From NCBI RefSeq assembly GCF_017996735.1, contig NZ_JAGOGJ010000009.1:1-64000 (forward strand): a stretch of DNA of 64,000 bases, in the 5' to 3' direction. Of this stretch, positions 25,736 through 34,691 are shown in pieces (positions within the stretch are counted from its first letter, which is position 1; every line of letters starts with the position of its first letter). Source of the DNA: Niveispirillum sp. Its GTDB lineage: Bacteria > Pseudomonadota > Alphaproteobacteria > Azospirillales > Azospirillaceae. The translations under genes and the position numbers were made by a program. The notes beneath the pieces are model-generated. The model made no database searches. It was given only the letters and a program-made list of their open reading frames with translations, and was not told the DNA's origin.

Positions 25736-27100
25736 ATGAACATCGCCGAGCAAATCGCGGATTATGCACACGGCCTGGATGGCCGGCGGTTACCGCCGCT
25801 GGTCGTCCATCGTGCAAAGCAGCGCATGGTCGACAGCCTGGCCTGCGCGCTGGGCGCCTATGGGTCCATCCCGGCGCGGGCGGCAACGGCCATGGCCGCC
25901 ATGGTGCCGGTGCCGGCTGCCAGCGTGCTGGGCACAAGGCTGCGCACCACGCCCGACCTTGCCGCCTTCGCCAACGGCACGCTGGTCCGTTACCTGGACT
26001 ATAATGACGGGTATATGAGCCGGGACCCCGGCCATCCCAGCGACAATATCCCCGCCTGCCTTGCCGTGGCAGAGGCGGAGGGGGCGCCGGGTCCTGAACT
26101 GATTACCGCCATCGTCCTGGCTTATGAGGTGCAGATGCGCCTGCAGGACGCAGCCGGGCTGAACCGGCGCGGCTGGGACCATGTGAACTATATCCTGGTG
26201 TCGATGGCCGCCGCCGCATCCCGCCTGATGAAGCTGGACCGGCAGCAGACCGTGCAGGCCATCAACATGGCCCTGAACGGCCATATCGCCCTACGTCAGG
26301 TCCGGTCGGGCGAACTGTCAGCCTGGAAAGGCTGCTCTGCCGCCAATGCCGCCCGCAACGCCATCTTCTGCGCGGCGCTGGCCCGCCATGGCATGGACGG
26401 CCCGTCGCCGATCTTCGAAGGCAAGATGGGCTTCATCCGCCAGATCTGCGGCGAGATGGATTTTGATATTTCCCGCTTCGGCACGGCGGAAAACGGGGAT
26501 TTCCGCATCCTGAAATCCCTGACCAAGAGCTTCCCCACCAATGGCGAACTGCACACGGCGGTCTTTGCGGCCATCGACCTGCGCCCCCTGCTGGGCAATA
26601 TTGACGAGGTGGAGGCGATCCATATCGATACCACCGATATCGGCTATCGCATCCTGGCCAGCGATCCGCAGAAATGGCGGCCGGCCACGCGGGAAACCGC
26701 CGATCACAGCCTGCCCTATACCGTGGCGCGTGCGTTGCTGGACGGGGATATCACCCTCGCCTCCTATGACCCCGCCATGATCGCCGACCCGCGCGCCGCC
26801 GCCCTGATGGACCGGACGACGGTGGCAGAGGATCCGGCCCTGACGGCCCTGTTCCCCGCGCATCTGCCCAACCGTGTCACAGTGACCATGCGCTCGGGCC
26901 AAATTCTCCGCCGCGAAGTGATTTCCGGCCCCGGATCGGTGGAAAACCCGATGAATGATGCCGATTTCGACGCCAAGTTCCGGCGCATGGCCGAAGGGAA
27001 AATCGACACGCGGCAGCAGGATGCGGCACTGGACTTCGTGATGACCCTGGACCGCCGGGACAGCTATGCCGGCCTTTTCGACGCCATGTGCAGCGCGTAA
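25736..27100 (+). CDS. MmgE/PrpD family protein
   Basis: 454 residues from the ATG at 25736. N-terminal all-helical domain with VVHRAKQRMVDSLACALGAY and YLDYNDGY, both family signatures; C-terminal lid domain with PDPR-like ADPRAA and ending in the usual helical tail. The family contains 2-methylcitrate dehydratase, cis-aconitate decarboxylase and iminodisuccinate epimerase, all acting on di- or tricarboxylates. Here a dehydratase, epimerase or decarboxylase acting before tartrate dehydrogenase is plausible. It lies 68 bp after the TonB receptor gene, probably in the same transcript. Confidence 0.88.
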   Translation: MNIAEQIADYAHGLDGRRLPPLVVHRAKQRMVDSLACALGAYGSIPARAATAMAAMVPVPAASVLGTRLRTTPDLAAFANGTLVRYLDYNDGYMSRDPGHPSDNIPACLAVAEAEGAPGPELITAIVLAYEVQMRLQDAAGLNRRGWDHVNYILVSMAAAASRLMKLDRQQTVQAINMALNGHIALRQVRSGELSAWKGCSAANAARNAIFCAALARHGMDGPSPIFEGKMGFIRQICGEMDFDISRFGTAENGDFRILKSLTKSFPTNGELHTAVFAAIDLRPLLGNIDEVEAIHIDTTDIGYRILASDPQKWRPATRETADHSLPYTVARALLDGDITLASYDPAMIADPRAAALMDRTTVAEDPALTALFPAHLPNRVTVTMRSGQILRREVISGPGSVENPMNDADFDAKFRRMAEGKIDTRQQDAALDFVMTLDRRDSYAGLFDAMCSA

Positions 27101-28377
27101 CCGTGACGGAACCCGTGCCGAAACCAGCCCCCGAAGCGGCGCTGCGCATGCTGTTCCAGGCAGCAATCGACGCCGCCTCTCCCGACCTGTGCCTGCCGCC
27201 GCACCTGCCACCCCCGCCCAGGGGACGGACCCTGGTGGTGGGTGCCGGCAAGGCGGCGGCCGCCATGGCCGCCGCCGTCGAACGGCACTGGCAGGGGCCG
27301 CTCTCGGGACTGGTCATCACCCGCTACGGCCATGGCGTGCCCTGCCGGAAGGTGGAGGTGGTGGAGGCCGCCCATCCCGTGACCGACGATGCCGGCATCC
27401 GGGCCACGGCCCGCATGCTGGACATGCTGCGCGGGCTGACGGCGGATGACCTTGTCCTGTGTCTGATATCGGGGGGCGGGTCGGCCCTGCTGGCCGCGCC
27501 CGCGCCGGGCCTGACACTGTCCGACAAACAGATGGTGGCCCGCGCCTTGCTGAAAAGCGGGGCCACCATCGCGGAGATGAATTGTGTGCGCAAGCACCTG
27601 TCGGCGGTGAAGGGTGGGCGGCTGGCCCGTCTGGCGGCCCCGGCCCGGATTCACGCGCTGATGATCTCCGACGTGCCGGGCGACGATCCGGCCACCATCG
27701 CCTCCGGTCCCACCCTGGCCGATCCCACCACGCGGGCGGAAGCGCTGGCCATCCTGGCCCGATACCGGATCGATGCACCGGCCGCTGTCACACGATGGCT
27801 GTCGGACCCCGCCAGCGAGACGCCGAAATCCCTGGCCAATCTGCCGCCGGGCGATGCCGTCCTGGTGGCGACACCGGCCGATGCCATCGCGGCAGCGGCG
27901 GCGCTGGCCCGGCAGATGGGGATCGCGCCTGTGTTCCTGGGCAGTGCCATCGAGGGGGAGGCACGCGACGTCGCGGCCCGGCAGGCCGATTTTGTGCGGG
28001 CCGTATTGGATGGCACCCATCCCGCCCCGCGCCCCTGCGTCCTGCTGTCGGGCGGGGAAACCAGCGTGACGGTGCGCGGCAAGGGCCGGGGCGGGCGCAA
28101 TGCCGAATATCTTCTGGCGCTGGCCGTGGCCCTGAACGGACAGCAGGGCGTCCACGCCCTGGCCGCCGATACGGACGGTATCGACGGGTCGGAGGACAAT
28201 GCCGGCGCCTGGATCGGCCCCGACATCCTGACCCGTGCCGCGACGGCGGGCCTCTCGGCCACGGACCGGCTGGACGACAATGACGGCTACGGTTTCTTCC
28301 AGGCGCTGGGCACTCTGCTGTTCACGGGGCCGACACGGACAAATGTGAATGATTTCAGGGCTATCCTGATCGAATAA
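27088..28377 (+). CDS. glycerate 2-kinase (MOFRL family; TtuD/GckA-like)
   Basis: 429 residues if the ATG at 27088 is used, overlapping the MmgE/PrpD gene by 13 bp. GTG at 27103 is an alternative. LVVGAGKAAAAMA, LISGGGSALL and SGGETSVTV are glycine-rich nucleotide and phosphate loops of the family. The C-terminal MOFRL motif region (GRGGRNAEYLLALA, AADTDGIDG) completes it. It phosphorylates D-glycerate to 2-phosphoglycerate. Homologues in tartrate operons were first named hydroxypyruvate reductase (TtuD). It supplies the exit into glycolysis. Confidence 0.92.
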   Translation: MQRVTVTEPVPKPAPEAALRMLFQAAIDAASPDLCLPPHLPPPPRGRTLVVGAGKAAAAMAAAVERHWQGPLSGLVITRYGHGVPCRKVEVVEAAHPVTDDAGIRATARMLDMLRGLTADDLVLCLISGGGSALLAAPAPGLTLSDKQMVARALLKSGATIAEMNCVRKHLSAVKGGRLARLAAPARIHALMISDVPGDDPATIASGPTLADPTTRAEALAILARYRIDAPAAVTRWLSDPASETPKSLANLPPGDAVLVATPADAIAAAAALARQMGIAPVFLGSAIEGEARDVAARQADFVRAVLDGTHPAPRPCVLLSGGETSVTVRGKGRGGRNAEYLLALAVALNGQQGVHALAADTDGIDGSEDNAGAWIGPDILTRAATAGLSATDRLDDNDGYGFFQALGTLLFTGPTRTNVNDFRAILIE

Positions 28378-28531
28378 CACCAATCTGCCGAAGGTTTGAC
28401 TTTGGCAGGCTGGACGCCGCCGACTGGCGGCGCAAGCCAAGCCGCCGGATAGCGGCGCCCGGCGTCTGAGCGAACACGAAATCTCCCTGGATCGGTCACG
28501 ATCAAGGAAGGTTGGAATAAGGATTGATGGA
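28378..28531 (+). other. intergenic region before tartrate dehydrogenase
   Basis: 154 bp holding two small hairpins: CTGCCGAA with TTTGGCAG (one wobble) from 28386, and GCCGCC/GGCGGC at about 28420. There is no T run and no TTGCATCCAA site. AAGGAAGG lies about 20 bp and GGAATAAGGA closer before the ATG at 28532. It may attenuate or process the upstream transcript. Confidence 0.4.
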
Positions 28532-29608
28532 ATGAGCAAGCAAAGCCCCTACCGCATCGCCGTGATCCCCGGTGACGGCATTGGCAAGGAAGTGGTGCCC
28601 GAAGGTTTGCGCGTGCTGGACGCCGTCTGCGAACGGTTCGACATCCGTTTCCAGTTCGACCATTTCGATTTTGCCTCCTGTGATTATTATCTTCAGCACG
28701 GCAAGATGATGCCCGACAATTGGAAGGCGCTGATCGGCGGGCATGACGCGATCTTTTTCGGAGCCGTGGGCTGGCCCGCGACCGTGCCGGACCATGTCTC
28801 CCTCTGGGGATCGCTGATCCAGTTCCGCCGCGAATTCGACCAGTATGTGAACCTGCGCCCCGTCCGTCTGATGCCGGGCGTTGAAAGCCCGCTGGCCAAC
28901 CGCAAGCCGGGGGATATCGACTTCTACGTGGTGCGGGAGAATACGGAGGGGGAATATTCCTCCATCGGCGGCCGCATCTTCCCCGGCACCGACCGCGAAG
29001 TGGTGATGCAGGAAACGGTGATGACCCGCATCGGCACCGACCGTATCCTGAAATACGCTTTCGACCTGGCCCAGCGGCGGGAAAAGAAGCACCTGACGTC
29101 CGCCACCAAGTCCAACGGCATCGCCATCACCATGCCCTATTGGGACGAACGGGTGGAAGCGATGGCGACCCATTATCCCGATGTGCGCTGGGACAAGTAC
29201 CATATCGACATCCTGGCCGCCCATTTCGTGCAGCATCCCGACTGGTTCGATGTGGTCGTGGCCTCCAACCTGTTCGGCGATATCCTGTCCGACCTTGGCC
29301 CGGCCTGTACCGGCACCATCGGCATCGCCCCCGCCGGCAACATCAATCCCGACGGCCGGTTCCCATCGCTGTTCGAACCGGTCCACGGCTCCGCCCCCGA
29401 CATTGCGGGCCAAGGGATCGCCAACCCGGTGGGACAGATCTGGTCCGCCGCCCTGATGTTGGACCATCTGGGGGAATATGCGGCGGGGGCCGCCATCGTA
29501 AGGGCCATCGAAACCGTGCTGGCCCAGCCACACCTGCGCACCCGCGACCTGGGCGGCACGGCCGACACCATCACCTGCGGCAAGGCCATCGCCGACGCGC
29601 TGGCGTAA
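28532..29608 (+). CDS. ttuC: tartrate dehydrogenase (isopropylmalate dehydrogenase-like)
   Basis: 358 residues, the usual length for tartrate dehydrogenase/decarboxylase. It opens YRIAVIPGDGIGKEVVPEGL. The substrate loop contains LRPVRLMPGVESPL and YVVRENTEGEYS. The metal/NAD signature NLFGDILSDLGPA and the adenosine site PVHGSAPDIAG follow. It oxidises tartrate (and often malate) with NAD+ and a divalent metal to oxaloglycolate, or yields D-glycerate from the meso form. With the glycerate kinase it forms the recognised tail of tartrate catabolism. Confidence 0.92.
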   Translation: MSKQSPYRIAVIPGDGIGKEVVPEGLRVLDAVCERFDIRFQFDHFDFASCDYYLQHGKMMPDNWKALIGGHDAIFFGAVGWPATVPDHVSLWGSLIQFRREFDQYVNLRPVRLMPGVESPLANRKPGDIDFYVVRENTEGEYSSIGGRIFPGTDREVVMQETVMTRIGTDRILKYAFDLAQRREKKHLTSATKSNGIAITMPYWDERVEAMATHYPDVRWDKYHIDILAAHFVQHPDWFDVVVASNLFGDILSDLGPACTGTIGIAPAGNINPDGRFPSLFEPVHGSAPDIAGQGIANPVGQIWSAALMLDHLGEYAAGAAIVRAIETVLAQPHLRTRDLGGTADTITCGKAIADALA

Positions 29609-29614
29609 ACACTT

Positions 29615-29642
29615 CCGCCCCGCGTGGCAGCAGGCGGGGCGG
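29615..29642. terminator. bidirectional hairpin between convergent genes
   Basis: CCGCCCCGC (29615-29623) pairs perfectly with GCGGGGCGG (29634-29642). It lies just past the tartrate dehydrogenase stop and before the convergent RgpF-like stop at 29655. There is no clear T run on either side. Confidence 0.55.
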
Positions 29643-29654
29643 ACGATCAACCGG

Positions 29655-30695
29655 TCAATAGACGCGGTTGCGCATCGAATGTTCGAGATGCTTGACGATC
29701 AGCTTGCTGTCATAGCTGGAAACGTCCTGCATCAACGTCTCCCAATGCTGCAGGAAGGGGATGCCCACGGGGTTACGCTGCAGCAAGTCCCGTTTGATGA
29801 AGGGGCAGCGCGCCGACACCAGAAGTTCGTCCCAGAAGAAATGGGTCTGGTTCAGAGCCACGCCTTCCCGCAGGAAACGGCCCATCATCTCCAGATACCG
29901 ATAGCGGACAGGATCCTTTTCCGGCTTGGTTTCAAGCAGGTAGGCCTCGATCCGCGGTGATACGCTGGCTACCAGCGCCCGGTAGGGGAACAGCGCCTGA
30001 CAACGCAGACCGTGGCGCAGGAAGAACTGCGTCAGGCCGATCTCTCCATACTTGACCACCCAATGCTTGTTCCGGAAATAGGGCAGACGGCCCCAGAAAT
30101 GCCGGAACGTGCGATCCTTCAAGACCTTTGGATGGAACAGCACAAAATAGCTTTGCAGGTGGAAATAGTGCGACCAGCAGTCCGTGATGCCCCAGATATC
30201 GGCCTTGGCCGGGTCCGCCCTGTCGATGATCTCCACCAGATCCTGCAGCGGCCCATAGATGCTGTCATTGGTGACCAGCAACATATCCAGCGCGCTGAGA
30301 TCCGGCACCTGGGCGATGCCATCCTTGAAGGCACCGAAATCGTAACCGACATTCGACCGCCACAGGATGCGTGCGACCAGCGGCTTCAGGGTTTCGACGC
30401 TGGCCTTGGGAAAGCGGGGTGAATTGCTTGTGAACACAACGGTGAAGCCGGCCCGCTTCAGTTCCTGCAAGTAATAGATCACATAGTCATGAATCACCCC
30501 TTTATTATCGAAATGGTTGAACACGACAACGCGCTTGGCCGAGCCAAGATCGTCCACACCATCCCATTTTTTTCGAATATAATTTGGACGCAGCGGCGCA
30601 AAGGAATAAGCGCGCGCAAAATCTAAATAATCCAATGCTTCATTGCGAAGTCGATTTAATTTATGCTTAAGCGCCATGATTATTTCTGTCTTCAA
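29655..30695 (-). CDS. rhamnan-synthesis RgpF-like protein
   Basis: 346 residues from 30695. MALKHKLNRL at 30677 is an equally good start. It contains VVFNHFDNKGVIHDYV, RSNVGYDFGAFKDGI and LLVTNDSIYGPL, the signature blocks of the rhamnan synthesis protein F family, which includes rhamnosyl transferases of cell-wall and O-antigen rhamnan assembly. The N-terminal 50 codons are clearly more AT-rich than the rest, with the upstream gap. It stands alone, next to the secretion and glycan-export genes, and probably builds or modifies a surface glycan. Confidence 0.85.
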   Translation of the reverse strand: MKTEIIMALKHKLNRLRNEALDYLDFARAYSFAPLRPNYIRKKWDGVDDLGSAKRVVVFNHFDNKGVIHDYVIYYLQELKRAGFTVVFTSNSPRFPKASVETLKPLVARILWRSNVGYDFGAFKDGIAQVPDLSALDMLLVTNDSIYGPLQDLVEIIDRADPAKADIWGITDCWSHYFHLQSYFVLFHPKVLKDRTFRHFWGRLPYFRNKHWVVKYGEIGLTQFFLRHGLRCQALFPYRALVASVSPRIEAYLLETKPEKDPVRYRYLEMMGRFLREGVALNQTHFFWDELLVSARCPFIKRDLLQRNPVGIPFLQHWETLMQDVSSYDSKLIVKHLEHSMRNRVY

Positions 30696-30893
30696 TTTTT
30701 GTGCGACGGATTTTTGCCCCGCCGCACAGTATTGTTAAAATACGCACGACCCATCCTGGAGAAACCAAGACGAGGTGCTGAACCGGTCACGACCGATTAT
30801 ACTCGGCTCCGGCTGTGCAGCCAAAGTCAAAACCACGAGCATACCCGCCACGGATACGTTTCCTGCCGGCTAGATACCGGCAGGAACAGTGCA
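30696..30893. other. AT-rich gap with a hairpin; promoter region of the RgpF-like gene
   Basis: 198 bp, lower in GC than the neighbours. TTCCTGCCGG (30860-30869) and CCGGCAGGAA (30877-30886) form a perfect 10-bp stem with a 7-nt loop, just past the HlyD stop codon, so it probably ends the secretion operon, although no T run follows. No gene is seen. Confidence 0.5.
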
Positions 30894-32258
30894 TCAGGGT
30901 TCACGCATGCCTTCCTGCGTATTGATGATGACGCGGGACAGCAAGGAGGAAAGAATCGGCCGGCTGCCGACGACGATATCCGCCTGCAGCGGCATACCGG
31001 GCACAAGCCGGACCTCGCCGGGTACGTTGCGAAGCTCGATCGCCTGGATTTCGGCTCGCACCTTGTAATAGCGCTCCGGCGCGATGGTACCATCGTCTCG
31101 CTGGGAAAAGCTGTTTTCACTGATCGACCGCACCGTGGCGCGGACCGTGCCATAGCGGGTGAAATCGTAGGCGCTCAGTTTCACCTGCACCTCGTCGCCC
31201 ACTTTCACGAACCCCTGATCCATGCCGGCAACGTCAGCCTCAATCTCCAGCGCCGCGTTCACGGGCATCAAGGATACCAGCACCTGTCCCGACGGCACGA
31301 CGGAACCCGCGCCGACATCGGCCACGCTGACGACCGTGGCATCAGCCGCCGCCCGCAACTCAACCAGATCGCGGCGATATTCGGCCTTCGACAAGGCCTC
31401 GTCGACCTGCGCCAGTTCCGTGCGTTTGGTCGCCAGCAGCGTCGTCAGTTGCGACCGCCACTCCTGCAAATAGGCCTCACGTTCGGCCTGCAGGCTTTCC
31501 AGCGAATAGCGGGAAGTCCGGACCTGCTGTTCGCTATTGGACAGATTGCGTGCGATCTCCGCCTTGCTGTCCTGGGCAATCAGCACGTTCAGCCGGCTGC
31601 CTACCTCCTTGCGCGCCAGCTCCGATCGCATACCTTCGATCTCTTCGCTGACCTTCAGCCGGGACCGGTAATGTTCCGCATCGCGCAGGCCACTGGTGAT
31701 CTGACCATTGGTCGCCAGGATTTTCTGCTCAAAGACCGCCAGCCTTGCCTGACGCTCCGCCTGACGCGCCTTCCAGATGGAATATTCCGTCTGGGCCACC
31801 GTTTCGGCAGGGCCGGGCACCGCCAGCGGCGTATCCGTCTGTTCGGCTTCCAACCGGGCCAACTGCGCCCGTAGGGCTGCGCGGTTTGCCAGCAGGGTGG
31901 AGACGTCGGCCGTGGAAATTGTGGGGTCCAGCGTGGCCAGGACATCGCCTTTCGTCACCTGATCGCCTGGCCGCACCAGCACCTCGCGCAGAACGGACGC
32001 TTCCAGTGGCTGGACCAGCAGGGTCGGCGTTCTGGAAACCAGCCGGCCCTGAGCAGACACGACGCGATCCAACTGTACAATGGCAATCAACGCGATGGCG
32101 ATCACCACCATCAGCACAAAAGCGTGAACGGTCAGCCGCAAGCGCGGATTGTAAGGCGCGCCCATGATTTCGGCCAGATGCGACTGGAAATCGTTGATGG
32201 CCTGGTCGGCCGCCGCGTTCCGGCGATCAGGGCGCAGGACCAGTGATCGAGCGTTCAT
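30894..32258 (-). CDS. HlyD family type I secretion adaptor
   Basis: 454 residues from the ATG at 32258. It overlaps the 3' end of the exporter gene by 32 bp, and the longer upstream frame is the antisense-like shadow of that gene. A short cytoplasmic tail, one TM (about 43-63), a beta-lipoyl half (VLVRPGDQVTKGDVLATLD), a long alpha-helical coiled coil (about 140-300) and a closing C-terminal barrel (VVPSGQVLVSLMP) are all in order. It joins the ABC exporter to a TolC-like channel. No TolC gene is adjacent. Confidence 0.9.
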   Translation of the reverse strand: MNARSLVLRPDRRNAAADQAINDFQSHLAEIMGAPYNPRLRLTVHAFVLMVVIAIALIAIVQLDRVVSAQGRLVSRTPTLLVQPLEASVLREVLVRPGDQVTKGDVLATLDPTISTADVSTLLANRAALRAQLARLEAEQTDTPLAVPGPAETVAQTEYSIWKARQAERQARLAVFEQKILATNGQITSGLRDAEHYRSRLKVSEEIEGMRSELARKEVGSRLNVLIAQDSKAEIARNLSNSEQQVRTSRYSLESLQAEREAYLQEWRSQLTTLLATKRTELAQVDEALSKAEYRRDLVELRAAADATVVSVADVGAGSVVPSGQVLVSLMPVNAALEIEADVAGMDQGFVKVGDEVQVKLSAYDFTRYGTVRATVRSISENSFSQRDDGTIAPERYYKVRAEIQAIELRNVPGEVRLVPGMPLQADIVVGSRPILSSLLSRVIINTQEGMREP

Positions 32259-34482
32259 GGCTTGCTCCGGAGGACGGGGGCGGGGATTGGTGACGGTTCT
32301 GCTGATACCAGAAGTGGCGGTAGATGGCGCAGCGGTCCAAAAGTTCTTCGTGGGTGCCGATATCGAAGACCTTGCCACGCTCCATCACGATGATCTGGTC
32401 ACAATCGACCAGCGACGCAAGCCGGTGCGAGATCACGATCATTGTGCGCCCTTCGGCGATATGGCGCAGGTTGTTGTTGACGATCGCCTCGCTGTCGGGA
32501 TCCAGCGCGCTGGTGGCCTCGTCCAGGATCAGGATCGGCGGATCGACCAACAAAGCGCGGGCGATGGCCAGCCGTTGCCGCTGGCCACCGGACAGGTTGC
32601 TGCCCCCCTCGGTCAATTGCGTATCATACCCGGAAGGCAGGCGTTCAATGAATTCCTCGGCCCCGGCCAGACGGGCGGCGTCGATGATCTCTTCGAATGT
32701 GGCATCGGGCCGCACGATGCCGATATTTTCCCGGATCGTACCGCTAAACAGGAAGTTCTCCTGTAAAACAACGCCCAGGTTGCTGCGCAAATGCAGCAGG
32801 TCGAGCTGGCGCAGGTCCGTCCCGTCGATCTTGATCAGACCGTCATATTCCTGATGCAAACCCTGCAACATGCGCGTCACTGTGGTCTTGCCCGAGCCGC
32901 TTCGACCCATGATACCCGTGACGCTGCCGGGCGGCAGGTGGAAGCTGACCTGATCCAGCGCATAGGATTGCGCCCCGGAATAGCGGAACCTGACGTCCTC
33001 GAACTGGATATTACCGACAAATCGCGGGCGCAAACCATGCGTTGCCCGCGTATCTTCCGCCGGAATGTTGACCAGAGACGCCACCTGACCCAAGGCGCCG
33101 CGCACCTCCTGCATGGTCTGCAACAGTCCGGCAATCTGCACGAAGGGCTGGGTGACGCGGCCGGCCAGCATGGTAAAGGCCAACAAGGCACCGACTGCAA
33201 CCGCCCCGTCCCGGGCCGTCAAAGCCAGATAACAGCCCAGCAGCAACGATCCCGAATAGATCAGTTTCTCCAGCGGCTGCAGAATCGTCTGCGGCACGTT
33301 GGTCAACAGCCCCATGTCGCGATGGGCCGTCACGGCCTCGGCAGCGACATCATCCCACTGGTGCCGGCGGCGGCCTTCCAGGGCCAGCGTCTTGATGGTG
33401 CGCATGCCATGGATCGTTTCGATCAACAGCGACCCCTTCCGCTGTTCAGCCCTGACCACACGGCTGTATGACCGTGAAATGGCCGGCATGAACATCAGGA
33501 TGACGGCGAACATGACAATGGCAACCGCCAGGACAAAAAATGTCAACGTCGCGTGCATGTAGAACATGACGGGAAGCAGCACGAGCAGCACGGTACTGTC
33601 CAGCAGCGTCGTGAATGCCTGTCCGGTCAGAAAGGCACGGATTCGGCCGGCTTCGCTGATCTTATAGCTGATCGTGCCGGTGCTTTGTCGCTCGAAGACG
33701 TCCAGCGGCAGCCCAAGCAGGCGGTCAAAGATATAGCCACTGATGCGGGCATCGATCCTGGCCGTGCCCTCCGCCATCAACCGGCGGCGCAGATAGCCGA
33801 AGACCGTATCGAACACAACAACGAAGAAGATGCCGATGATCAGGACGAACAAGGTGGACATGCGCTGGTGTACCAGAACGCGGTTGACCACCACGAAATA
33901 GAGGAAGGGCGGCACCAGGGCGAAGACGGACAGAACCAACGCGGACAGGCCGACATCGCGAAAGATGCGCTTGTCCTTGGCCAGTTGCCGGAGCAGCCAG
34001 TCGAAGCTGAAATCGCCGCTGGCCTCCGCCGCGGCCTGCTGGCGCTTGAACAGGATGACTTCGCCGTCCCAGATCTCCGCCAGACCAACCATGTCGTATG
34101 GGCGCGGCTGTGCCCCATCCATCGGGTGGCGCAGCACCACCACCGGCGGCGCGCCGCCGGCATGGACCGTGATCAGCAGGCGGGCGGTGCCGTCACGCAG
34201 CCGCAACAGCGCTGGAATCGCCCGCCCCAGGCGGAGCAGGTGTTCAAACCGCATGCGGGAGACCTTGGCCGTCATGCCAGCCCGCTCGGCAGCGTCCACC
34301 ACCACCGAAGGAGTGACTTCGGCATCGTCCCTGGCATGCTGACGGATCAACTGCTCTCGTGACAAATGCAGACCATGATGGCGTGCGATGAAGCGCAACC
34401 CCTCCAGCATGCTGTGGGGGCCAACCGTCGACACGGCTTCCTGCGCCTCGGTCGTTTCCGCTTCGAACTCCGCTTGCACCAT
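32227..34482 (-). CDS. type I secretion ABC exporter with C39-like domain
   Basis: 751 residues from the ATG at 34482, which has GGAAGGAA directly upstream. Order: N-terminal C39-like domain (about 20-150), six TM segments, then ATPase with Walker A GRSGSGKTT, signature LSGGQRQR and Walker B ILILDEATS. In the C39-like domain the position of the catalytic Cys reads SMLEGLRFIARHHG, with no Cys. It should therefore bind rather than cleave its cargo, as in HlyB-type RTX exporters. FLTGQAFTTLLDS is HlyB-like. No RTX substrate is encoded nearby. Confidence 0.92.
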   Translation of the reverse strand: MVQAEFEAETTEAQEAVSTVGPHSMLEGLRFIARHHGLHLSREQLIRQHARDDAEVTPSVVVDAAERAGMTAKVSRMRFEHLLRLGRAIPALLRLRDGTARLLITVHAGGAPPVVVLRHPMDGAQPRPYDMVGLAEIWDGEVILFKRQQAAAEASGDFSFDWLLRQLAKDKRIFRDVGLSALVLSVFALVPPFLYFVVVNRVLVHQRMSTLFVLIIGIFFVVVFDTVFGYLRRRLMAEGTARIDARISGYIFDRLLGLPLDVFERQSTGTISYKISEAGRIRAFLTGQAFTTLLDSTVLLVLLPVMFYMHATLTFFVLAVAIVMFAVILMFMPAISRSYSRVVRAEQRKGSLLIETIHGMRTIKTLALEGRRRHQWDDVAAEAVTAHRDMGLLTNVPQTILQPLEKLIYSGSLLLGCYLALTARDGAVAVGALLAFTMLAGRVTQPFVQIAGLLQTMQEVRGALGQVASLVNIPAEDTRATHGLRPRFVGNIQFEDVRFRYSGAQSYALDQVSFHLPPGSVTGIMGRSGSGKTTVTRMLQGLHQEYDGLIKIDGTDLRQLDLLHLRSNLGVVLQENFLFSGTIRENIGIVRPDATFEEIIDAARLAGAEEFIERLPSGYDTQLTEGGSNLSGGQRQRLAIARALLVDPPILILDEATSALDPDSEAIVNNNLRHIAEGRTMIVISHRLASLVDCDQIIVMERGKVFDIGTHEELLDRCAIYRHFWYQQNRHQSPPPSSGASHERSITGPAP

Positions 34483-34691
34483 TTCCTTCCTTCCCGGCCA
34501 CAGCAGGGTGCCCGCGGGGGGAAGGTGGACGTTTCCACGGCCCGGTGTCAAGCGCGGGCGGTTTTCGCCGGCCGATACCCTGTCGCGACATTGGAGGATT
34601 TGTCGGCTGTTCCCCGCACATGGCATAAAATGTTGCTCGGGCATGCCGATGCTATATATGTCCTGCGACCGGAAGAGGGGAGCGTTTCACC
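34483..34691. promoter_or_regulatory. divergent promoter region, secretion operon / glycan-export operon
   Basis: 209 bp between divergent genes. TATATAT at 34653-34659 lies about 35 bp before the permease ATG and could be part of a -10 element, with TTGCTC at 34633-34638 as a poor -35. No other site was recognised. Confidence 0.35.

Noticed and set aside
23556..25937. A 793-codon minus-strand open frame opposite the TonB receptor gene
   Set aside because: Lacks any motif, and the opposite strand encodes a complete receptor with signal peptide.
30860..30886. CRISPR-like or riboswitch signal
   Set aside because: Only one simple hairpin without repeats or conserved aptamer features; treated as terminator-like.
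34633..34661. Sigma-70 promoter TTGCTC/TATATAT before the permease gene
   Set aside because: The spacing between the two elements does not fit 16-18 bp, so no promoter call was made.
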